Source: Sepiola atlantica
Taxonomy: Eukaryota > Mollusca > Cephalopoda > Sepiida > Sepiolidae
DNA: 64,000 nt
Reading direction: 5' to 3'
Assembly (NCBI GenBank): GCA_963556195.1
Contig: OY744529.1
Span: 61,231,580 to 61,295,579, forward strand
Shown here: positions 11,504-23,057 of the stretch, piece after piece
Numbering within the stretch: position 1 is the stretch's first letter
Layout: the number at the start of each line of letters is the position of its first letter
Position numbers and translations under genes: made by a program
The notes under the pieces: model-generated
What the model was told of the DNA's origin: nothing
What the model saw: the letters and a program-made list of their open reading frames with translations, nothing else
The model's database searches: none

Positions 11504-12180
11504 TTTTTAAATGTTTAGTCGAACGGCGTGGTCAGATGATGACATTCTGAAATAATCACAAAGAAAATCAACTAAGTAAAATAATTCTTACTACAACACT
11601 AAGAGTGATCTCCCTTAGCTATTAGCGTCTCTTACTTGCTTTTAACATAGACATATTCCCAAAACTAATTTGAATGTAATAAATATCGGTACACTTAGTA
11701 AAATATATACTTTCGTGACATGTTTTTCGCGATGTAATCATTTACAAAGAAATAAGTATTCATTACTTTACTCTCTATCGCTTTTTCTTTCACACCCGCC
11801 CATCTCTCTCTCTCTCTCTCTTCTTTTTTCATTCTTGTCATCTATTATGCGTCTATTATTATACTTAATTTGACTTAATTTGACTTAATCAACGTTTGTA
11901 TTCCTAAAGCATTTACCTATGTACATAATAATACTATTACGAAACAATGGTTTAAACAATATGTATAAATCCCTTTCTAATTCAAATTGGCGCAACCTCG
12001 CTTGCAGACATAACGTGATTTTCTGACCCAAAAGTCCATTACCATCGGACGATGAAGAAAAAGAAGAAAAAGAAAAACACTCTTTGACAAGAAGAATTGT
12101 AATTCTCGAAAGCTAAGATTAAAATAAATTTATTTATTTTAACACTATACATTGTTATGTTTTTTTCCAAAAAAATATTA
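11504..12180. other. Stretch without a recognised gene
   Basis: AT-rich with a short (CT)n tract near 11,804-11,822. No coding motif seen. Confidence 0.5.
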
Positions 12181-12188
12181 TATATATA

Positions 12189-12233
<45 letters not shown>

Positions 12234-12389
12234 ATGAATATACTATTTGTATGAACATTTATAAAATAGTATCAAGTAATATAATATATTGCACGTATAT
12301 ATATTTATTATTTATTTCAACAGTGCCCTATTAGCCTGGTGATTTCCCTTGTGAATGAAACATAAACGTGTCTGTGTAGATTACTTGCC

Positions 12390-12450
<61 letters not shown>
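12181..12450. repeat. Two (TA)n microsatellites
   Basis: TA tracts at about 12,190-12,230 and 12,393-12,449 separated by AT-rich unique sequence. The second lies about 20 bp upstream of a retroelement relic. Confidence 0.9.
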
Positions 12451-12451
<1 letters not shown>

Positions 12452-12469
12452 CACCCCTACTAGTGAAGA

Positions 12470-13500
12470 ATGTCCAACCATCTTTAATAACTGGTCAAAA
12501 ATGGAAGGCAAAACAATGTAGAAAATGCAGAACTAGCCCTTAAAATGAAAGAAATAATTAGTGCTGTGACATGTGGAAGAGCAGGTCTAGGTCTCCACCC
12601 AAAGCTTTGCTGGTCCAAAGAATCCCCTGTAAACCAACGGAAAATGGTTTCAGAAAAATTCATCATCTTGACGAAGCTACGCACATTGCTACAGCTGTAG
12701 GTCAAAGTAAACAGGGTGCATGGACAAAGTGGAAGAGTGCAAAAAAACAGATAAATCACATGGCGCGTACTCAAATACCTCGAGCGTAAAAATTTAAGTT
12801 TTCTCATAAAGGCACTCTACGATATCTAACCGGAACCAGTTTACCTTTATACTTGGGGTTAACTACATCCGATTGAAACAGATTATATGGGAAAACTGTT
12901 AATCTCAAACATATGCTCACTGAATGCGAACATGCCCTGAGAAGCTACTCGTGTAGACACAATGAAGTATTGGAGAGTTTTGTGGAGGATTCGAAGATAT
13001 GTTGTGAGACTGCCAATAAAGTTCTCAACGTCACCAATAAAACGATTCATTTTGTTAAAGAAGGAAATAGTTTAAAGCTATTGTTTACACAATAGGCATG
13101 GATTGTCATTGTTTGATGGCTGCACGGACTAGTACGCTGTATTCGACTTAGAACGCCAGCTCGTATTTAGAATTGAAATAACTTTAACGAATCAGTCTCC
13201 CTATATTGTCACTTGGTCCGTTAATTTGAAAAAATGTTTTTGTCATGTAATAAACGCTTCCATTTGAGGAAAATTTTGACTGAGAACAATTTGTCAAACA
13301 TATATTTCCTATCGAAGTCGAATGCCGAGGTTTTATTTCCAACTCAACCTCCGCGTTCTATAATAATCTTGGTCTTTCCCCATGAGACAAGAGAAAATAC
13401 ATAAAGAAAATACAAGACAAAGCTCTATCTGCATCAGCGTGGATATGGCAATCCCAAAGAGTGACGACAATCCAACAACTCAGTAGAATACAAAATATAT
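12470..13500 (+). pseudogene. Retroelement relic with restriction-like endonuclease region
   Basis: Successive plus-strand frames give pieces of one retroelement C-terminal protein: a K-M-K-E-I-I-S-A-V-T-C-G-R-A-G-L-G-L-H-P segment near 12,550, then HLDEATHIATAVGQSKQGAW (12,660-12,725), RHNEVLESFVEDSKICCE (12,955-13,010), HFVKEGN, then I-T-L-T-N-Q-S-P-Y-I-V-T-W-S-V-N-L-K-K near 13,180-13,235, and finally a G-F-I-S-N-S-T segment. The family has R-P-D-I-V-I-W at the endonuclease site; here the R-P-D core is changed to S-P-Y, so the nuclease site is lost. Several frame changes and stops are present. I recognise the layout (end of RT, then a restriction-like endonuclease) as that of R2/NeSL/HERO-type LINEs, but cannot name the clade. 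Confidence 0.6.
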
Positions 13501-13520
13501 GGGCACATATATATATATAT
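13501..13520. repeat. Short (TA)n tract
   Basis: About eight TA units directly after the end of the recognisable retroelement relic. Confidence 0.8.
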
Positions 13521-13728
13521 TACATTTTCTACAATTATTCTAGTGTCGTAGTATAGATTGCTAATTAAAATGTTAGGTTTGGATTTAAATGTGAGGGTGG
13601 GTCAGTGAAGAGTAGTTTATACAATTCTTTGTTTGCTAGTTTGTGTCTATTTCTGTCATGTATTCATAATGGTAATTACTATTCCCTCGTTTGCTTGTTT
13701 TATGATGATGAGATTTTTGTTTCGTAGC

Positions 13729-13730
<2 letters not shown>

Positions 13731-13788
<58 letters not shown>

Positions 13789-13880
13789 TGTGTAAATATG
13801 TTTATACATATATATATACATACATATATATATGTATATATACATATATGTATATATATATGTATATATATACATATGTT
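13731..13880. repeat. (TA)n tract passing into TA/CA-rich compound repeat
   Basis: About 28 TA units followed by imperfect TACATATATG-type repeats. It is followed by TTTCAGTTGTCCTCTCC then AGAGTCAA and CTTCAGACC; a close relative of that flank (GATTGTTCTCTTCACAGAGA, then GTCAATCTCTTCAGACC) precedes the (TA)n tract at 51,146. The shared flank suggests a dispersed repeat that carries the microsatellite. Confidence 0.8.
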
Positions 13881-14060
13881 TCAGTTGTCCTCTCCAATAG
13901 AGTCAACTTCCTCAGACCTTAAGAGAAATTGAAATGAGAAAGTGCGAACTTCCTTATCCAGTATATTTCCCTGGATTGAGTGGGTTAAATATTGGTGCAA
14001 TTACGGATCCGTTTCGTTTAACAGAAGAACAACCGATATTTGTATGTCAATCCCGTTCTT

Positions 14061-14150
14061 TTTCTGATAGAGAACTTTCTGGTTTTCTGATGATTCTATA
14101 GAAGAAACCTCTATAGAATCATCAGAACCCAGAAAGTTCTGTATCAGAAA
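14061..14150. repeat. Inverted repeat forming a 90-nt hairpin
   Basis: Arms 14,061-14,101 and 14,111-14,150 are reverse complements apart from one single-base gap and two mismatches, with a 9-nt loop AAGAAACCT. The left arm contains GATGATTCTATAG and the right arm CTATAGAATCATC. It could be a palindromic duplication, a small foldback element or a hairpin RNA precursor. Nothing in the sequence alone shows transcription. Confidence 0.85.
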
Positions 14151-14159
14151 AAATACATA

Positions 14160-16009
14160 GCTATGCAGCAAACAAGAATAAAAAAAGCAAACCACTCACA
14201 TCGAATTTATCTCTATCGAGAGAGATTCAGAAATCGCTATCTAGAAAGAGCAGCTATGGTGTATTATAAAGAAAAGCTATGAGAAATACGCACAATAGTT
14301 CCCAATAAAAACTGCTATAAGAGTTAATAGTTAACTTGGTTGAAGGTTAATAGAATTTATTATAAATGTACCTGAATCAATTCAGAAATAATAATCATCA
14401 TATAATTTACGTAATTTAAATCGGAGAGAGTCAATTCAAAGTATAGATGTACGAAACAAAATGGCATTAATTATCATAAAATAGTTTTAAAGGGACCAAA
14501 TTACAGCGAATTTGTGTATATGCATAACAAAATTAAAGGGAAAATGATATAAATGACAAAACCAACATGCTAATATATTTAGCAGAAATAATACCTAGAT
14601 ATAAATTATTTCAGTCATAACCGGCGTACGATATACTAAAAACCTTTACGTTGTTCTTAGCTATTAATATAACCTTACTATTATGTCCATGATATTGGAA
14701 TTAGTCTACAATCTAGTGATAAAATTGAATCACTATTTTTAAAAATATTTATTAAATCCATTTTAAGGACCTCGTGCTCAAAGATTCAAGAGAATGTCTG
14801 GAGTACCCAGAAAAACACGACCATCAAGACAGATGCAAGGGCTGCAACTCGTGTTTAAAAAAACAAGTTTGTGATCCCCCCTTCTTATATGAAAAAGAAA
14901 ATTATTAAAGTTATATGTAAATGTCTATAGGTGGAGAGAAATAAGAAATATAGAATATATGTGACCCGTTTAATTTAATTAAGATAAATAAGTCTTAATT
15001 TTATAGTTTATATTAGCGTCATAGTAAATATGTCAATTTGCCCAAATAACATCTAGAGTACATGGAACTAAGAATAGCCTTCTAATTTATATTCCGTATG
15101 TCTTGCTAAAAACCTTATTTCTAAATATAAGGTGTTTGCTTTTGTTATGTATGTAAAATACTTTACGGTTCTTAAATTTGAAATATTATTCATTTACCAC
15201 ACCAAAATATCACCGGAATTAAAACAGTCTAAAAGTAACTAATATATTATATTATTACATACGACAAATAGTTTGTGTTTTGCTGGTCCCAGATTTAAAT
15301 TGAAAAAAGTAATCCCCCGTGAACAGAACGAGAAAGCTCACAATTAGACTTAGGGGATACCTACAGAATTCCTAGTCTTATATTACAAATTATCCCAATA
15401 ACTTGATCATTAAGGTTGAGAATAATAAAAAAAACCTAATGCCACTGTATCCTACCTCTTGTTCGAATAACACCCAAGAAAACATACATATATATTAATT
15501 AAACTCCATTTTCTATTAGCCTCACAACAAAGACAACTTATGCATGATATCCATAGTGAATGATATTTTTCCTATAATTCATAATTAACGATTATCTCTT
15601 CCTATTTGTCTTAACTATTTGCCAGTCTTAATTCTGCGAAAATGGCAGACCAACTTACAACCTTCCCCTCATATCCCGCATAGCTTTCCTCAAGCCTATA
15701 TCTTCAGATGTAATTCATCCAATAAACGTTACTGATTGTAATATCCTAGATAACATATTCCAAAACTTCCAAGTTTATTAATCCGCGATATTTAATATAC
15801 CTATCTAATTACAACTGTGTAGATTTCCGCCCATACACCATCTTAACAATCCACAATTGTGGGAATAACATTCAAATCTCCGATCATAGTATGTTTATAC
15901 TTCAGCCATTTAATTTGGCCTAGGACGAGAAAGTACGTATCTGGAAATGTGCAAACAATTATGGACTACTTCCTACTTCTTGTTAAGTAAGTTATCATTG
16001 GATACTATT
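14160..16009. other. AT-rich stretch without a recognised gene
   Basis: No domain, RNA gene or tandem repeat recognised over about 1.85 kb. The plus strand is moderately C-rich after 15,300, but I see no coding signal. Confidence 0.5.
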
Positions 16010-17062
16010 ATATGATGATTCCAGAGTGCAAAGGTTGCATCTCTTGTATTTACTTGGTTTGTATGTCTCTGCTCTTCCTAATATAGACCATATCAAGTTG
16101 AATTGTATGTTACTGCTACGTAATTATCTGACCTATTTAGCTATGGTGGTTGGGATCATTTTAGAATCAGTGTTAGGCACACTAAAAGAGGATATATCTT
16201 TAAAACTGCACTCAGTGGACCCAATGTATGTTCTAGTTCTATTTCTTTCAACAACGTTGCACTTATACACCACATCCGAAATTAAACATTTCCCTTTCAA
16301 AGAACATTAATATAGGTTTCTACAATTACATTCTGTTCCACATCAGGATCTTGGAGGACATTTCTTCCAACATTCCTAATTATCTTATTTATTTTAGCAT
16401 CATTAGAAACCTACGATAGTTGATGCTAAGTTAATAGAATTGAAAATGGCAATTTAACAGTGTTTTTATTGATAAATTTACTTGTTTTACTATCCGGAGA
16501 AAAGTTCTTCTCAAGAATTCGGTAAAATCCTTTAGGTATGTTAATAAGAATGTGCAATAATGATACGTTTAAACTAGATCGAATTTCTACGCTTCCTAAT
16601 AGTATTACAACCAGTTAGTTGGAGTGGGGTCCGTTCAGCACTTGTATTGGTTCTATGCGTGTCATCTGTATTTTTTTTAATTTTTGCTTAATATTGCCCA
16701 TGGCCATGTTATATGATATAACGTGGAATGTTCTCATATTTCTAAGGTCGTCCACACATTGTTCATCTTAACATAATTTATCTATTTACTATATCCCGAC
16801 CTGGCTAATGCTTCATTGTAATATTGTTTTCTATTATTGAATAACTGTTAATTAGAAGATAGTTGAGATACTATATTTTAGTGATACTTGAGATAAGAGC
16901 TTTTTTCACTAAACTCGAGTAGTCAAAATTATCGTCAATGTAATATAGTGGGTGATTGGGTTTATGGTAGGGTTCGTACGTATTATAATTCAAGTTTAGA
17001 GTAATGTCTAGAAAATTCTCTACCTTATGGTTTATATTTATGGTTATTCTGAGGTCCAAACT
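16010..17062 (-). pseudogene. Penelope-like element relic (RT thumb plus GIY-YIG)
   Basis: Read from 17,060 downwards on the minus strand: NHKVENFLDITLNLNYNTYE, then P-Y-H-K-P-N (the F-L-D-[IV]-T-F/L...Y-x-P-[FY]-x-K-P-N signature found after the RT palm of Penelope-like elements), then after a frameshift Y-N-E-A-L-A-R-S-G-Y, then N-K-N-T-V-K-L near 16,480. Further on, TRTYIGSTECSFKD (about 16,240) is the start of a GIY-YIG endonuclease, followed by I-Q-F-N-L-I-W-S-I and Y-K-P-S-K-Y-K-R-C-N-L-C-T-L-E. Frames change repeatedly and stops occur. The RT catalytic box should lie beyond 17,060 and was not found. The order RT then GIY-YIG is that of endonuclease-bearing Penelope-like elements; resemblance to Neptune-type elements is from memory. 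Confidence 0.7.
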
Positions 17063-19580
17063 TCTTAAGAATTGGTGTATAGTTTTTTGGTTTTCACTAA
17101 ATTTCTATCACCAGAGTTACAAAAAATACTAGACCATCCCTATACAACCCCTCATACCCGTATCCTTCAAAATGTAAAGGCCAACTAAGTCAGTCACATG
17201 AGAATAATCCGGTGACCCATAGTAATATCAAAATTTAGTACGATTAACTATAGCTGTTGTTCTGTGTTTTGAACTACATTTGGATCGTTTTGAACAAGTT
17301 CGTCTTATTCGCTTTAAGAAGTCGGAATAATAGAATGAAAGCATCTTGTCTCGGCATGCATGAATGGTAGATATTTTTGCCTTAACATATGCGTAATGCT
17401 CTCCATTACTTAAACTAGGGAACAATATCCTGAACAGTCTTTTTACATCTATAATTTGACACTGAGATTACTTACATATTAATAGGTGAGATCAGCTACT
17501 GTGTATTTTGGTTATTGTTATGGCAACGAGCACGTCAAGAGTGGCAAGGAATATCATAGCCGAAGGGTCAGTAAACGTTAACACGCTTAACCCGGGGTTA
17601 ACATTGAGGCAGTGTGGGAACAGGTGAGCTAGTGGACATGTCGTCTGAGAAAGAGGAAGAGGAAATATTTTAGTCAGTCGCAAGTGGAAGCTCGATGAAG
17701 CCAGACACGATAAGAAATGGCTTGAAGGATCCCCGATAAAGGAAGGACGGGCAAGGTCCCTGAAAATCTTCAGTCCCGCATAAACCTCCATCCTACCGTT
17801 GGCCTAAGTACGGCAACATTATCAGTCAAATAAAAATGTCCTTTTATAGCGTCAAGACGAACTCCTTTGATTGCTGTGTTGATTTTCTATTTCAGAGACG
17901 ATGAAAGATGGAATATTCTCAGTCATCGGAGGACCTGCAGGAATCTTGAACATCCGGGCGTGAAGAGAACTGACGGTATGGTTTGCTTGAATTGTTTGTA
18001 ACAAATAGACGGTCGGATTCCCCCCGGAGTTGAGTGGAATTTAACACTTATAACCGTAAAACTTATAACTGTAATAATTTACTCTTTTTATGAGTTTTTG
18101 GCTCTACTTTGTATGGATCACAATCTCACAATATTACATTCCAATGCTCACGCATTGTATTCTTTGTCGTCACCATTCCCAATTGTTACAATATTCTTTC
18201 CGAATTCAACCGGTCATAATTTTATGCTAAATGGATAGAAATAGCCTTGCCGTGCTTACTGAACTAATCTAATTGATATCATCAATGTAGTGTGTTGCAT
18301 CCTCACTAGGTGCCCCTTTTCACTTTGACCTTGCACCTCAATTAAGCTAAACAAACTACTCTGACATTTTGTTGCAGCGGGAATCGATACTGACATTATT
18401 GATTGTTACTTCTATCATTAGTAATATTGTTTCACACACTAACTCACCCTAATACAGAGACATAGTTATACAAAGTATTGCAGAGCTACGAATTCTTATT
18501 TCCTCCATTAAAGAGGTTTTGTTTTCGGTCGAGTTTGTTTGTTGGTTTGTAATTATTTTTGCTTGTTTGCGTACTAACCTATCGTCGTTATCACTTGACC
18601 AATCGTCACTAAACTTGGTCAAAATATCGGTCATGATTTAACTTTGAACTTTGGAATATCTAGGTTGAAGGTCAATGTCAAAATGACGGAAAACGTGAAA
18701 GTCATACTTTTGACGATAACTTCGCTACTTGGGCTCATATTGCAGACAATGGAGCTCGCATCTTATATGACTATGACTCTTAGCCATGAGTTTTTATATT
18801 GAAGGAATTTCAACTTCCCATGTTTCAAACTGTTATGTATGGATCTGATGCTCGTTAATAAGAGTACTCACCATTCAAATTTTCAGCCTTATTAGATAAA
18901 TAGTTTTAGAGTTAGCAACGTCTCTATAGCATAAATTCACGAATACTTCATACAATATGGATAAGTAAGGCCAAGATAGGTTTTTGCCTATCCTTACATT
19001 GTCAGGCGGAAGTATGCAGTCACACGATTGGATTATGTTTATGGTTTATCTTTTATAATTCTATTTTGGTTGCTGTTTTTTAATCATTATGAAACTATGA
19101 GCAAGTCCATAAGCCCATAAGCCCATAAGCCCATCTGTCAGCAGAAGTAAACCAAGAAGTATCCAAACATAGAAAATCATCTGAAGACGATCAGAGAACA
19201 GGCTGCCAACCGAAACGTCTCTCAAAAAACAAAAACGAAACAACGAGTAACATTAAATACATCGTTGTCGTTACTATTTTCCCACATTTCGATCGTTGTG
19301 CCATGTGTTTTACGTCTCCAGTACTGGCCTGATCACCCAGCGTTTTCCGGGGACATTAATAACACAATGAAATTTGTTTTAATGAGTCACCACGTATGAA
19401 AGCAAAAGCCACTCGAGGATAAGGATTAATGAAATTGATAGAGTGTTGGTTTAATGATGAAGAATATTACGAAGAGATTAAGAATGGTTGATGTAATGAA
19501 TGAAGTTTGATTTTTTTATGGAAACCGTTTATGACAAGTATTTGTTGATATTGGATTTAATAACGGTCATGTAGGCCGCA
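17063..19580. other. Stretch without a recognised gene
   Basis: Contains a less AT-rich patch at about 17,500-17,960 with no recognisable protein, a small tandem repeat of ATAAGCCCAT (about 19,108-19,133), and otherwise AT-rich sequence. The part beyond 17,060 may hold unrecognisable remains of the neighbouring Penelope-like element. Confidence 0.5.
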
Positions 19581-20010
19581 GTGAAGTAGTTTTGTGTCAA
19601 TGTGTTCCGCAGATGAGAAGTTCTTGGAAACAAACTCTGTTCATGGAAATTCCGCCTGGCACCCCATAGACTTGTATTGTCTTGTCCTTCGGGACTTGAT
19701 TTACGCCGGTCTATGGGATTGTCCTGTGCAGTTCTAGGAGGTCCACCCTCCCAGGCTTTGCCTCCCCTCTTTGGGGAGGAGTAAGTTAATTGCTTACTGC
19801 TTGAGGCGCCCTTACCGGGGAATGCCGACGGGGCTGTCCAGGCAATTTTTAATGGTCAGAGTGCTCACCTCTCGGGCGCTGGCTTTTCAACCCCCACTTT
19901 CCGACCCGACCTTGGGTCACATCTTACTTGTTGGAGTAGGATAAAACTGGCCTTGTGCCTAACTCCTGGAGAGGAGTAAATAAATCATGGACGAAGAAAG
20001 GAAAGTTCTT
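19581..20010 (+). repeat. GC-richer non-coding repeat ending in AAATAAAT
   Basis: This 430-bp block is clearly richer in G and C than its surroundings (for example CCTGGCACCCCATAGAC, GAGGCGCCCTTACCGGGG, CTCCTGGAGAGGAGTAAATA) and ends with a TAAATAAATC-like tail. The pattern suggests the 3' untranslated region of a retroelement that lacks its coding part. The family is not identified. Confidence 0.35.
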
Positions 20011-20126
20011 TTTAGTTCTGATAATAAGACGAGTTCTGATTGTGAATGCTTTAAAAAGAGTAGAGAAATACTAGCAACGTCTCTTTTGGCTAGAAGCAAA
20101 GTGTAGTATCTGTTCTTATACTATAT

Positions 20127-20400
20127 TTAATCTTTCCGTCTTCCTACAACATCCCTTCTGTTGGAAAGGAGCTGTAGAGAACAATAGAGATTACCCCCTG
20201 CTAGATTGCGAAGTCTATTTTGTACTCTGTCAAGGCAAGAAAGAGTGCTCTGAAAGGCACCTCCCCAGATTTGGCAACAGTATTCCAGCTTAAGACGTAT
20301 CTCACTCTTATATAGGAAGATAGCATCAAAATGCAGGTCTTTTCTGGAGCGGTAGAATGATGCACCCATTTTCCCAGCAACATTAGCAACAGATTAGATA
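20127..20400 (-). pseudogene. Jockey/CR1-type LINE RT C-terminal fragment
   Basis: The minus-strand frame contains LYKSEIRLKLEYCCQIWGGA followed by S-T-L-S-C-L-D-R-V-Q-N-R. This fits the conserved jockey-group segment [LI]-Y-K-S-x-I-R-P-x-[LM]-E-Y-C-x-x-[VI]-W-G-G-A, then [LI]-L-D-x-V-Q. Only about 90 residues remain, with a frameshift near 20,370. No palm or endonuclease domain is present. The fragment is a dead 5'-truncated insertion. Confidence 0.8.
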
Positions 20401-20450
20401 TACGTCTTCCATTTTAGGTAAACAGCGTGTAGGTATAAACCTCTCACTCA

Positions 20451-20476
20451 CTCTCTCTCTCTCTCTCTCTCTCTCT
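20451..20476. repeat. (CT)n microsatellite
   Basis: About 13 CT units. Confidence 0.9.
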
Positions 20477-20651
20477 AATTCATTTTGCAGCCGCTTCAAG
20501 ATTATAGAAAGAAAAAAGAGAAGCAAACGAAAAGTCATCAGCAACTGATTGTTTGGCATACATCAGTATTCTTTTTCGGACATTTAACACTAAGAATGAA
20601 GGAAACTTTTTCTAACCGCTGTGCATTAATTTAGTCCCTGATAACCCTAGG

Positions 20652-21225
20652 CCAGGGGCGGGCAACCTCCGGTCCGCGGGCCACATCCGGCCCGCGAAGG
20701 CTTAGCGTCCGGCCCGCCACCCTGTTATGCTTTATTATTGCAATCTGGCCCGCGGACCTCCCAGTAAAACTCATATCATTTTGTAACATAGACGTAAAAG
20801 TAGGTTTCAATTAAGATTTACAGTGGAATAAAAATGTATAAATATCAGCAAGCGATGATGCATGTATATTTCATTTTTCTTTAATAATTAATTTCAAATC
20901 CTTGGCCTGCGATAAAAATAGAAAAAGAGAAAGAGAGCGACAAAGAGAAAACGAGAGACGATGAAAGAGCATAAAACAGAGAACTTATGTGAGGTGTGTC
21001 AAACGAATGCTGGATCAACTTGCTACTTCCCCCGTCATTATTTTTTATGATTCCAAAATGGCTTTTCGTCGGCGCCTTTTATAACATCACATACAGAAGT
21101 CTCTTGAGAAAAAATATCAGATTTGTAGAGTGTTCAATGCAATTTTTGTATAATTTATTCATGTAAACAAAATATAGTAATTCTGAGATTTCGTTTTTTT
21201 CATCCGGCCCGCGATCTCCTTCCGA
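20652..21225 (+). mobile_element. hAT-like non-autonomous DNA transposon remnant
   Basis: The left end CAGGGGCGGGCAACCTCCGG followed by TCCGCGGGCCACATCCGG is the kind of terminal sequence seen in many animal hAT elements (CAGxGGTGGGCAA with GGCCCGC words). GGCCCGC recurs at about 20,715 and 20,748. A CATCCGGCCCGCGATCTCC block at about 21,200 may be an internal copy of the same motif. I found no matching inverted right end and no transposase, so the right boundary is uncertain. Confidence 0.5.
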
Positions 21226-22263
21226 ATGAATATTAGAGTATTTGGTTTACCATAACCAACTGAATCAGAATATGTAAGGTGTGTAACTGATATTTGATAG
21301 TTTCTATATCTAAAAGGCATCGGACACGGAATATTGCTACTCAATTCTAACTGGCACGAGATATCTAAAAGGCATGGAACGCAGAATTGGGGAAATCTAC
21401 AGCAGTGATAAATTTCCATCATAAATTTGCGACTTAGACCAAAGTCACCTGAAGAAGGTCGGAAATGGTAACTACCGAAACGTTATAAAAACTGAAACAT
21501 GTACTATATAAGAAATATTTCATCTCGGAACTATAAAACAGCCAATTGATACAGACGTTGGAAATGGTAAGCTAATTCATTTTGTCCGTGTGAAAATAAT
21601 CGGGCCGCGTAGATGCAGAAACTGGTGTGACCTTTTCCGAGGCAATAACTGGCCACCCAGGTGTTACTTAATGTTCACTAATTATATTTAGACAATTCCT
21701 TTGCGACTTTGAGTGGAAATCTTATAATCACGAGAACAGACAATATGATTCATGATCTGTTTTTTTTTTTTAATTACATCATTTCGTTTGTTCGCATTGA
21801 TCTCTGAACTCATGTGAATACCGTAATTGGAAAACTTCGCACATTGTTCACCACTCAGTAATATTTGCAATACATACGTCTAAAAGCCGGGATGATGACC
21901 TAGAAGCTGTAACATTTCGCCTCTGTAAATTGCAACGAATCTTATTACACTGTTACGTCAAAAGGTACATTCAACCAGTGCTTATTTCTTTGTCTATTAG
22001 TTAAATGTTTTACAATGAAAAAAAATCATTTCCAACAATTATTTGTGGGCAAGTAGAAAATAAGACGGATTATTATTTAAGGCATTATCTGAGAAATCTT
22101 TGTTTTTTTTTTACTTTTCTGTTATCCTATACGAATATCGATAACAATAAAGACGAGAAATATATGTGTTTCTTTCTGTCCGTTCGTTCACTACCGAATA
22201 TGATATAACAGATTATAATAAAGGGCGAATCGGACTCTAAGTGTAAAAGGAAGGGGAATAGGA
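21226..22263. other. Stretch without a recognised gene
   Basis: AT-rich. Short frames have no recognisable family. No clear repeat boundaries. Confidence 0.5.
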
Positions 22264-22335
22264 GAAGCGGAATATATTAAACAGAAAAGGTTCATAATCT
22301 GAAGGTTGTGAGTTCAAGCCCTGTACAGTGTAGTA
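22264..22335 (+). pseudogene. tRNA-Met-like SINE head or tRNA relic
   Basis: GGTTCATAATCTGAAGGTTG followed by TGAGTTCAAGCCC matches the anticodon loop (CAT), variable region and T arm (B box) of an elongator tRNA-Met. The 5' half, including box A and the D arm, is not recognisable, and the acceptor stem does not pair. It is therefore a relic, most simply the head of a tRNA-derived SINE. Confidence 0.6.
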
Positions 22336-23002
22336 CATATTCAGTTTAGTTTCCATCACAACCAATAATAAATGTAACTAAACTATACCCGAGCAAAATA
22401 ATGATGTGAATAGTTCATTATTTGACTCTAAATGTTACCAATTCAATTCTCGATAAACGCCGGTGTGTGTCTTAAGAGGGTAACTGGTTATGAATGTATT
22501 TATCAAAAAAGTATTTCAATTAATATCATATTTAATTCAAAAACAGTAATCTTAATTTTGGTGATTTTGAAAAGACAACTAATGAGTAAAAGATGTCATC
22601 TTTGAAATAATGTAATTTTACACCATTTAAGGGGGGAGGGTATATCCTCTTAGGGGGCAGACCACAGTTTTGGAGGATTAACTATACTTGATTTATGTAA
22701 ATTAAAAAGTTATCACGGCAATGTTTCGGGTAATCATTTTCATCAAAATCAGACAATATACTATTTGTTATTTTAATTTCCGTAAATTAGAAATCTGCTA
22801 TTAGCAGCAGCTTTTATTCTATTAGCCATCGAAAATCGTACATTTTCTCTCCCTTACATTTCAGCAACGGTTACGTCATTTTATGTTATCCTTAACTCAA
22901 ACCTACTATTAGTGGCAGTTTCTCTTTTATTATGACATTACATACGGTCTCCTTGATTAGATGAGTTTATTTGTTTGCACCTCATTTTCTAAAAGCTTAT
23001 AT
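22336..23002. other. Stretch without a recognised gene
   Basis: AT-rich; may include the body of the preceding tRNA-derived repeat. No gene seen. Confidence 0.45.
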
Positions 23003-23005
23003 ATA

Positions 23006-23054
<49 letters not shown>
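23003..23054. repeat. (TC)n microsatellite
   Basis: About 25 TC units with a single interruption. Confidence 0.9.

Positions 23055-23057
<3 letters not shown>

Noticed and set aside
17492..17791. Possible coding exon in a less AT-rich patch
   Set aside because: Frames on both strands are short, lack recognisable motifs and are not supported by splice or start context.
22264..22335. Functional tRNA-Met gene
   Set aside because: Only the anticodon loop to T-arm part is recognisable; the 5' half and acceptor pairing are lost.
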